Shown here: positions 56,131 to 64,000 of the stretch, in pieces
How positions within the stretch are numbered: the first letter of the stretch is position 1
How the letters are laid out: the number at the start of each line of letters is the position of its first letter
Made by a program: the position numbers and the translations under genes
Origin: Gnetum montanum
Taxonomy: Eukaryota; Streptophyta; Gnetopsida; Gnetales; Gnetaceae
DNA length: 64,000 nt
Assembly (NCBI GenBank): GCA_015680685.1
Contig: MNCI01038224.1
Location: 24,279 to 88,278, forward strand
Direction of reading: 5' to 3'
Notes under the pieces: generated by a model
The model's input: only the letters and a program-made list of their open reading frames with translations
What the model was told of the DNA's origin: nothing
Databases searched by the model: none

Positions 56131-58952
56131 CAGAGCCTTGCGGTGGGGAACAAATGTTATGATCAGGTCGTATAGGCTCAGTGAAGTGTTTTTCTATTGT
56201 AGAGTCTACTTGACCTGAGTGAGGGCATCCAAAAGGTCGTGGCCACCCCCCTGTTTAACATTTTCCTCTTCTTTGATTCATCCCAGGAGACAAATTTCCC
56301 AAGGAGGGGTAACTTTGGATCTAGGTTTAGACCCTTTTTGGCAGGGTGGCACAGACTGCGCTATTGTAGTAACGTTCTTCTTTGGTGATGAGGGTATAGA
56401 TGCAAGAGGTGGAGATGTAGGCTTGGAAGTAATAGGGATGGTACCTCCTCTCAACGTCTCGTCTGCAAAATGCACTTCCCATTTTTTAGGATGAGAAGGT
56501 TGTTCGACTATTTTATGTAGGGCGAGGGTTGTCGAATGGGTGCCCCCTAATGATGAAAGGTGCTAACAGTGTTAGCAGGTGAAGTAGCACGATTTTGTTA
56601 ATAGGTGGCATAGAGATGGATGCCCATGGGGGGTCCTTCAGAACAAACGGCTGTTGCAAGCTTTGATTAGTCACTTGTGGTGCTGGTGCACTACACTTAG
56701 GCACGTAGATCATGAATGGATGCTGGGGTGGCCTAGGATCATTATCAATGTCAATGGCATTGATGATGTAACCGAAATTGTTAGTGTTGAGGGGGTCTAT
56801 GTAGACATGCATAGATTGGTTTTCAAGATGTACAAGGTTTCTTTCGTCCAACACCAACTTTCCCTGGTCAATCAATCTCTGGATGTCATCCTACAATGTC
56901 AGACAGTAATCCATGTTGTGACCACACTGTTGGTGGTAGTCACAAAACCTGTCCAGCCTGAAACCCTTAGGAACTGGGGGCTCATTGGGTAGGACCAAAG
57001 AGGGGTTCCTAGGGAGCTTGCAATAGCGTTGATGTCTGTTGATTGCTTCTTGTGACATTTTCTTGTATTGTATATGCCCCATTTCCAGTAGTTGCTTTAG
57101 AAGTTTTGAAGGCTTGAGAGGCAGCGGGGTGTACTTTTGTTAGGGCCTTACCTTTGTTCTTCTTTGTGAAGGTGCTTTTATAAGCAATGTAGGTTGGGTC
57201 TTTGCTTGCCTCGGCTACATCCTGTATGCTCTTAGTCTGAGTGAAGGCTTGGCTAAGAGTGCGAGGGGCAAGGTAGTATAGTTTAGACTCGATAAAGTCA
57301 TTCACTACATCCTTAAAGATGGCCAACAAGTGGGCTTCTGCGATGGGCTCGTAGATTTCGTTAAGGGTCGTGCTCCATCACTGGATGAACTTCTGGACCA
57401 GTTCCAGAGGCTCCTACTTCATGCTCATCAAATAATCCAGCATGATTTCTAGCTTCAAGTTATACTTGAAGTGCATCATGAACTAGGTTAGGAGATCTTC
57501 TAACATTGAAATGGATGAACGTGGTAGTGTGCGATACCATTCTAAGGCTCTCCCGGCTAGGGACATGGCGAAGACATGAATGATTGTGTGTGGTCATTGT
57601 TGCAACAAGAGAGACTCTGACCTAAAGGTAACTAGATGCACGTTGGGATCTCCCTTCCCCTCATACTTCATGAAGTGTGGGAGAGACATCCCTGGGAGTA
57701 GCATTAGATTAGGGATTGTAGGGCTGATAGGGTCATCTTGGTAAAAGTCCATGACTTGTATTGTGTTGGACCCGACAACCTTGAGACGTTTGATTTCCTT
57801 AGTGAGGGTTTGGATGAGCTAGAATGCTTGGTCTAGACCCTGCAATGTTGTAGGTAGTTGGGGAACTGCCGAGGTAGCTCCCGCCTGTGAAATGGTAGGG
57901 GTGGTGGTGTGACCCATCGACGGTACCATTGGGGTAGCCCCTGTGAGAGGTGTTACTTGGACTATCCACCACCCAACAGGTGGTGTTGTTGAAGCAGCAA
58001 CCGTGGTTTCAACTGTCGGATAGACTACTTGTGTCATCGACGGAATAGACCATTGCCCCGTGTTAGGTTGTACCATTTGTGTGGTTTGGTAGGTCTGAGG
58101 ACAGACATAGTGAGACATATGCGATGATTGTTGAATAGGCGCAGAAGTGAATAGGGTCCACCACATGGATGGACATGGGCCCACTGTAGTGGATGGAACA
58201 GATGTGAATGTAGGAATTGAAACAGAAGTTGTGTAATATTGTGAAGAAGGCATAGGATGAACATGTGGTAGGGTAGTTGTGATTGGTGTGCGATGCACTA
58301 CAGGAATGGGCTGTTCAATAGTTTGCAGTGGCATGGTCGCTGCAAATGAAATAGGAGAATAAGAGCATTGATACGCTGGGAAGATGACATGGCTACCCAT
58401 TGCAGTTGTAGTTGTAGGCTGCGGGAGCGTAGGTGTGATGAAAAAGGGAGAAGTGATAGAAAATGGGTTGGCCCAAAAGGACTGGGTAGGAGGGAAAGGA
58501 ATGAGGTTGGTTGAACCTCCCTCATTAGATTGGGAATCAAGTTCCTCCTGTCCATCCTGAAAGGCATTGTCCTGGTTGGATGCTATGTCCTATTGCTCCC
58601 TAAGCCTAGCCAACTGGATTAGTTGGTCTAAAAGCCTTTAGTTTGCCTGTGTCAAAGGTATTGAAATGCCGGGAGTCGGAACAAATTCCTTTCCATCGCA
58701 GTAGGTGAACTCGAAGCTATGTTTATCTTCAAGTTCATGTACATCCAAAGGCAGGTTTGCATGGACCTTCACACAGAGGAAGTTGTAACGTTCATGTTGC
58801 TGGGCCAAGACCTCAGGCCCCCGATTTAGGATCCTGAGGGATCAACGTGTTTCCAGCGTTGGGTTCAACAGTTGTTTGGCACCGGTGGTGCCTTGAACTA
58901 TGATGGGGACCTCCACGTTGAAGGTGTTAACAACGGTAGTTGCAGAAGTCAT
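56131..58952 (-). pseudogene. Ty3/gypsy gag, minus strand
   Basis: Starts at ATG 58952 (MTSATTVVNTFNVEVPII). A Pro/Thr/Ser-rich, Gln-containing stretch of some 190 residues follows (58400-57819). The capsid core reads LPHFMKYEGKGDPNVHLVTF, then SLAGRALEWYRTLPRSSI, then FKDVVNDFIESKLYYLAP. This is the standard gag pattern (F.Y.G..DP..HL..F; L.G.AL.WY..L). Near 56950 FCDYHQQCGHNMDYC stands where a zinc knuckle or its plant gypsy variant sits. The remainder leads to the protease. Stops and shifts occur, for example near 57400 and 57060. Confidence 0.8.
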
Positions 58953-59045
58953 TGCTACTAAGCTAGGCAGTTTTGCAAATGCAAAAAGTGAGGAAATCAT
59001 AAAGCTAAGTAATTTTGCGAATTGAGAAGAGCAAATAAGTCAACA

Positions 59046-59375
59046 AGCAATCAAAAGCAAGGCTTTATGTCTTGCAGGGCTCTCAAGGAACTGTCGAGGC
59101 AATCGGTCTATACCACACGATGAGTAAAAAACTGCAAAAGGATGTCACGTTTATGCTAGTGCACAATAGGATATAGAACACATGCAAGACTACCGTAAAA
59201 ATGGAAAATCAACTAGTAATCAAAGGCTTTACGTCTTGTAGGGTTCCTGGGGAACCCTCGAGGCAACCAATCTGCACTGCACGACGCGTACACAACCATA
59301 GAAGGGTGTCAAGTTTACGCTAATGTGTATCAGGGTGTAGAAGGCTTACAAGACTACTGTGACACGTGGAAAGGC
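59046..59375 (-). repeat. tandem duplication of about 170 bp in the gypsy leader
   Basis: Two imperfect copies (about 59046-59215 and 59218-59375) share aaggctttatgtcttgcagg-like starts, a gaggcaa..g.tct core and acaagactac ends. They lie between LTR and gag in the untranslated leader of the minus-strand element. Confidence 0.6.
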
Positions 59376-60059
59376 ACCAAAGGCCCTCCTTCTAGTGCTA
59401 GAAAGACTGTAGCGACCGAAAACATCGACGGCTAGAAAAAATGCCGAGGGGCCGTTGGTCGCTGGATAGTCTCGACCCCGTATCCATGGGAGGACCATGC
59501 TGGATGGGACGGATACAAGATGCCCTAAATAGTTTGGTCGATCAGATAGGGACTTACTCAGCGTCTATACATCCTTTTGCAACATGTAATTTGAAAACAA
59601 GATTGGTAGCGCGAAGTAATGTTTAAATGCGAAAGAAACAGAAAACAATGTAAAGTGCAGTAGTGAAAGGGAGATAATGTAGAAATGCAATTAGAAAAGT
59701 GCACCACTTCAAAGCTATGACCTCACTCTATCAAGATGGATACAATCGGTTGCATTGTGCTGGGAAGTGTAGAGATCCCAAGAGTAACCAAGATATGTAG
59801 AGCAAGAGGGCTGTGTGCTCGAACTCAGACTCTAGTATTAACAATATGAAGTTCTACCAAGGTGGTAGAAAAGAACAGAACGAAATGTCGACTGAGCATG
59901 CTAACTCTTTACAATGTCTAAACAGAAAGCTTACAATGCTAGAGAATGCTAGGGAGTCAGAAGTTTCAGATGACGAGCTAGAGGGTCATGCGAAAAAGGA
60001 CCCAAGAGAGACAGAGAGAGCCAGAGCCAGAGAGAGAGTTTAAGCATCTCTCATTGGGG

Positions 60060-60067
60060 TATTTATA
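60060..60067 (-). promoter_or_regulatory. TATA box of the gypsy LTR
   Basis: Minus strand TATAAATA in the context cttataaatacccc, a canonical plant TATA box, with a CT-rich region 20-40 bases downstream where transcription would start. It supports the minus orientation of this LTR. Confidence 0.6.
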
Positions 60068-60374
60068 AGACCAAGGGTGCATGAAAGATGCGATTTGAAC
60101 ACCACGTGCCTTGGGCCTATGTTGACCTATCTACGTTGCAGGAGCCTGTATGACCGTTAGGCGAGCCTGCCATGTCGTAATTATGAGCCTACCATGCTGT
60201 AATTACACTGTCAGAGCAATGGTGCAATTAGATGAGGTGCATTAATGTTGTGCAACTACTTGACACTTTGCTGTGCTCTGTTGCGTAGCACATTGGGGTG
60301 GCGTTGCATCTTGTTACACATCTTGCTGCATGTGTAGAAAGCCTTTGAAACGTGCAAGCTGTTCATTGCATGTG

Positions 60375-60417
60375 TGCTACACTATGCTACGCTACGTAGC
60401 ATAGCATAGCATAGCGA
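60375..60417. repeat. GCTAC/GCTAT pentamer hairpins (one of several)
   Basis: A run of gctac/gctat pentamers is followed by its reverse complement (gtagc/atagc), making a near-perfect hairpin. Others are at about 43343-43373, 43426-43460, 49313-49356, 53038-53080, 60675-60712 and 60740-60773. Those at 49.3 and 53.0 kb are inside introns of the unknown gene, and the others are in gypsy LTRs. Confidence 0.75.
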
Positions 60418-60911
60418 CTGGCCTTAGTGGCAAAAACATCGCCAATCTATCAACTTCAACATTTTGTACTGTGGAACTTCCAAACTTGCTGATCTCGCCC
60501 TTTGAGTTTCCTCCTGTCAACTTCCACAGAATTGCTATGCATCACTACACCATGTAGCTAATCATAGCATAGTAGCAAACATGACTTGATGTTGGCCAAG
60601 TTCGTCGCTTTTTGACGCAAGGAGACATTGCCGGAGGACTTGAAGTTGGGCTAGGGGACTGGTCGTCCAACCTTGGCTATGCTATACTATATTGCGTAGC
60701 GTAGCATAGCATTGGGCTTCTGCAAACATCTTCTGAAGTTTGCTATGCTACATGACGTAGCGTAGCGTAGCAAGGCTCCTTGACTTAGAAAACTTGCTAA
60801 AGAGGACAGTTTGAAAATCAGAGCATCCATCTCCTGAAGAACTTCCGTAACACTGCACAAATTTGAAAGGCCTGGTGAAGCAAGAATGTCTTCGAATTTT
60901 GGGGTGTTTCA

Positions 60912-61190
60912 ATTTTAATACTTACTTTCTGTTGTAGCTTGCATATGTTGCCCTAGCTGACTACATTTTTGCAATGTAGGTTTCAAATGATGGCGTAGGG
61001 CCCGTAGAGGATAGGAATGAAGGGGTGGCAAAGGATAATGCAGAGGAAGATGATGTAGAAAGGGGTAATGCAGAAGAAAATGATAGTGATGAAGACGATG
61101 TGGGTGCAGGAAACCCATGACACCATGGGATTTCTTTTGTAGAATTTTCACAAACATTTTTTAAAAGATAAAAGCTTTGAATGAAAAGAG
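60912..61190 (+). pseudogene. last exon of a third copy of the unknown gene
   Basis: The sequence from 60912 matches the end of the last intron of copies A and B (tgttgccctagctgac), then the exon after acceptor atgtag at 60981. It reads as an acidic tail (GPVEDRNEG-like) ending near acccatgacaccatggg. The gypsy LTR begins exactly at its left edge, so the LTR interrupts this copy inside the intron. Confidence 0.65.
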
Positions 61191-61299
61191 AGAATTTCAG
61201 AAACAGAAATTGGATCTACGCTAACTTATGCATTGTCTATGTGATGAATTGAATGTAAATATTTAATTCTTAACTTATGCATTGCCTAACAACAACAAA

Positions 61300-62041
61300 A
61301 TGCTGCCACCGTGCCCAAGGTTCCCACTAACACAACACCTAGCCCCACTAGCACTAGTCAACCATAAGCTTCAACACCTACTGTGCAAACCCAGCCAAGG
61401 CCAAACTTTGAGTGTAAGGACCACTTAAAGTATACCCCGTTATTGATTAAGCCTTTACAACTTTTCAAGCAATTGTTGGGAGTTGGGTGTATACAACACA
61501 AATGAATGTTGCAGGAGGATATTAAATGCCATTAAAGGTATTGTGAAGTTCTTCGGAACCCCTCCTTGGCTATGCCGAATGAACCACCAGTGCCTAAGAA
61601 TTTCAGGTTAGAGCATTTCTGTGACTATCATCAACTATGTAGGCATGATACAAATTACTATTTAGCATTAAAAAATGACATTCAATGAATGATTGATCAG
61701 GGTAAGCTAGTATTGGATGAGAGTAGTCCCATTCAGCCTAAGAACCAGTCGACGTGAGTTTACAAAGATCCCCTAAATGTTAACAATGCAGGTTACACCA
61801 TCAACAATATCAGCATTGAAAATAACTATGAACCATCACATCAACCATTCATGGTTTGTGTACCTCCTCGCAATGCAGAAATGCCAACAACAACTAAGTC
61901 ATAGGTCCCGTTTGTCATTAGGGCTTCTCGTCAAGAATCCACTACACCTTTCATACTTAAAGCTACCTTGCCTCTTACTATAACAACATAGGCACCATTT
62001 TTCATCAAGGTGCCAAGGCAGACAAGCTCCCCCCCCCCCCC
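61300..62041 (+). pseudogene. Ty3/gypsy gag C-terminal part, plus strand
   Basis: Frames give NEPPVPKNFRLEHFCDYHQL, then YKDPLNVNNAGYTINNISIE and HQPFMVCVPPRNAEM. These match the minus-strand gag (NEPPVPKGFRLDRFCDYHQQ, YIDPLNTNNFGYIINAIDID). The 5' part of gag is missing. It runs into a poly-C stretch and the assembly gap. Stops are present. Confidence 0.75.
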
Positions 62042-62868
62042 NNNNNNNNNNNNNNNNNNNNNNNNNNNNNNNNNNNNNNNNNNNNNNNNNNNNNNNNNNN
62101 NNNNNNNNNNNNNNNNNNNNNNNNNNNNNNNNNNNNNNNNNNNNNNNNNNNNNNNNNNNNNNNNNNNNNNNNNNNNNNNNNNNNNNNNNNNNNNNNNNNN
62201 NNNNNNNNNNNNNNNNNNNNNNNNNNNNNNNNNNNNNNNNNNNNNNNNNNNNNNNNNNNNNNNNNNNNNNNNNNNNNNNNNNNNNNNNNNNNNNNNNNNN
62301 NNNNNNNNNNNNNNNNNNNNNNNNNNNNNNNNNNNNNNNNNNNNNNNNNNNNNNNNNNNNNNNNNNNNNNNNNNNNNNNNNNNNNNNNNNNNNNNNNNNN
62401 NNNNNNNNNNNNNNNNNNNNNNNNNNNNNNNNNNNNNNNNNNNNNNNNNNNNNNNNNNNNNNNNNNNNNNNNNNNNNNNNNNNNNNNNNNNNNNNNNNNN
62501 NNNNNNNNNNNNNNNNNNNNNNNNNNNNNNNNNNNNNNNNNNNNNNNNNNNNNNNNNNNNNNNNNNNNNNNNNNNNNNNNNNNNNNNNNNNNNNNNNNNN
62601 NNNNNNNNNNNNNNNNNNNNNNNNNNNNNNNNNNNNNNNNNNNNNNNNNNNNNNNNNNNNNNNNNNNNNNNNNNNNNNNNNNNNNNNNNNNNNNNNNNNN
62701 NNNNNNNNNNNNNNNNNNNNNNNNNNNNNNNNNNNNNNNNNNNNNNNNNNNNNNNNNNNNNNNNNNNNNNNNNNNNNNNNNNNNNNNNNNNNNNNNNNNN
62801 NNNNNNNNNNNNNNNNNNNNNNNNNNNNNNNNNNNNNNNNNNNNNNNNNNNNNNNNNNNNNNNNNNNN
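62042..62868. other. assembly gap (827 N)
   Basis: Unknown bases. By comparison with the minus-strand copy the missing part should be the gag-protease linker. The gap follows a run of C, a common cause of assembly breaks. Confidence 0.95.
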
Positions 62869-64000
62869 GTTGAACCCTAGCCTCCCCATCCAAAGAAGCA
62901 CGAAGAGCGTCTAGTGGACAAGTTGGCTAGGGAATGTACCATGCTAGGCCCCCCTAAGCCTACCCCCTTGTTTGTAATTTCAATGGCCTCTTTGTCATTA
63001 GCTACCCATAGCAACACATAGGTGCAACCATCACCTTCTAATCCAAGAAAGTTTAGTGTTCAACCTAAAGCTACTCCCCCTCAAAAGATCCATCTTCTAG
63101 GATGTATAGAAGAGGGAGGGCTAGCAAACAACAAGATAGTAGGCAAGACTTCCTAAATGCACTTTCACAAGTTAAACAGGCCTTGAAGCAAAAAAATACA
63201 ACATTAATCCTATACAACCTAATAATGACCTCTACAATGCATCATGAGGCAATGGTTCACATGTTGGCATCTATTCTTGTTAGCAAAAACCTGTCAACTG
63301 AAGAGAGAGCCATTCACGCTGTCATGGTTCCCCCCATGGCCAAAGAACCACGACCAACTTAACTAATGTTTCATGACAAAATTATCAAGGATGACCTTGA
63401 AAAGGGTCAAGTGACAACTTCCCCTATGTTCATCACCATTCAGGTTGGCCAATACAAGATTTGTAGGGTACACGTTGATGACAGAGCTGCCACCAATGTA
63501 ATCCCATTTCCTATCATTGACAAGTTGGACCTGGTTGATCAAATCAAGCCCACAACAAATTCATGCCTTAAATCCGTCAATGGGATGCTTGTGGTAGTCA
63601 AGGGGATTGTCCAAATTAACTTCATGGTAGGGGACTAGTTCCCCATGAGTGTAGTATTCATCGTGGTGGAGGAGATGCTAGGATTTAACCTGATCTTGGG
63701 GAGATCATGGTTAGCCCAACTAAGGGCTGTCTCCTTACCTATACATCAGGAAATTCACTTACCTTACGCAGGTAGGGAAGTAGTGATTTATGATGACGAA
63801 ATAGCTCCCCAGGCCATAAACAATGTAGATGTGGAGCAAGGTTCAAATATGGAAATCTCTAAAAATAGAGCATCTATTCAAGCTGAAACACCGTGTTTGA
63901 CAAATGAACAAGCCAAAACTATCAACTCAAGTGAAGAAGCCACATGGGCCGAGTTGCCCTTCCAAATAGTAGATAATGAAAAAGATGAATACCACTGCAA
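62869..64000 (+). pseudogene. Ty3/gypsy protease region, plus strand, running off the window
   Basis: The linker at 63102-63362 (RQDFLNALSQVKQALKQKNT) is followed by the protease at 63366 onward: CRVHVDDRAATNVIPFPIID (DDRA where DDGA stands in the other copy, a doubtful active site), then FIVVEEMLGFNLILGRSWLA near 63660. It continues to WAELPFQIVDNEKDEY at the window edge. A TAG at 63363 and one at 63639 break the frame. RT would begin beyond 64000. Confidence 0.8.

Larger units (their letters stand above)
59408..60911 (-). repeat. 5' LTR of the minus-strand gypsy element (about 1.5 kb)
   Basis: On minus it begins TGAAACACCCCAAAATTCGA at 60911 and ends GGTCGCTACA at 59408, so it has TG...CA ends. 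A TATA box (TATAAATA on minus, 60067-60060) divides it into a U3 of about 840 bp and an R-U5 of about 650 bp. The gag start lies 455 bp further on the same strand. I could not identify the primer site after 59408. Three or four GCTAC/GCTAT hairpins lie in U3. Confidence 0.68.

Noticed and set aside
61931-62901. Long open frames across the gap
   Set aside because: They consist almost wholly of unknown bases.
1-64000. tRNA and rRNA genes
   Set aside because: I saw no cloverleaf-like sequence or rRNA stretch; the tRNA-like bases at 3315-3332 and 13518-13529 are primer sites.

Overview
The window looks like nuclear DNA of a seed plant with a very large, repeat-filled genome, most likely a gymnosperm. 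This is inferred from three things: pieces of intron-bearing plant genes for organellar proteins, LTR elements primed by plant-type tRNA-Asp or initiator-Met tRNA sequences, and Penelope-like retroelements, which among seed plants I know best from conifers. No search could be run, so the species is open. There are no bacterial-style operons, rRNA or tRNA genes, or CRISPR arrays.

Layout. 1-4.3 kb: the 5' end of a minus-strand LTR retrotransposon (gag remains, tRNA-Asp-type primer site, 988-bp LTR with long internal inverted repeats). 4.3-5.6 kb: the 3' end of an L1-type LINE. 6.0-6.2 kb: first exon of a mitochondrial acyl carrier protein gene, with no second exon in view. 8.9-9.25 kb: an LTR end joined to a second LINE 3' end. 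9.6-11.4 kb: 5' exons of a solanesyl (polyprenyl) diphosphate synthase gene; the catalytic exons are not in the window. 13.2-17.4 kb: a decayed Ty1/copia element whose RT region is folded into an N-punctuated inverted repeat. 18.8-21.5 kb: unassigned minus-strand reading frames. 21.55-29.54 kb: an 8-kb minisatellite with a 15-bp unit and a higher-order period near 1.75 kb, followed by two AT-rich minisatellites (29.55-30.02 kb).

30.03-39.6 kb holds the most striking object: two Penelope-like elements (PLEs) head to head, 5' to 5', separated by about 15 bp. Each arm carries a coiled-coil/poly-Q/Ser-rich ORF1 and a PLE reverse transcriptase. No GIY-YIG endonuclease is visible, and the right arm has a hammerhead-ribozyme-like motif in its 3' region. 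The left arm has a gypsy integrase fragment substituted into it.

39.6-64 kb is Ty3/gypsy territory. There is a plus-strand integrase (40.87-41.86 kb). There is also a long minus-strand element, with its 5' LTR at 60.91-59.41 kb, gag-protease at 58.95-55.34 kb, integrase C-terminus at 45.84-45.42 kb and an LTR end at 43.69 kb. Between its protease and integrase lies, on the opposite strand, a multi-exon gene of unknown function whose exon-intron unit (about 3.7 kb) is tandemly duplicated. A third copy of its last exon lies at 60.9-61.2 kb beside a plus-strand gag-protease that runs off the window across an 827-base gap.

Almost all coding material is decayed mobile DNA. The only host-gene exons I can support are the acyl carrier protein and polyprenyl synthase pieces. 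Both act in organelles (mitochondrial lipoate/fatty-acid synthesis and quinone side-chain synthesis), but nothing here shows that they work together.
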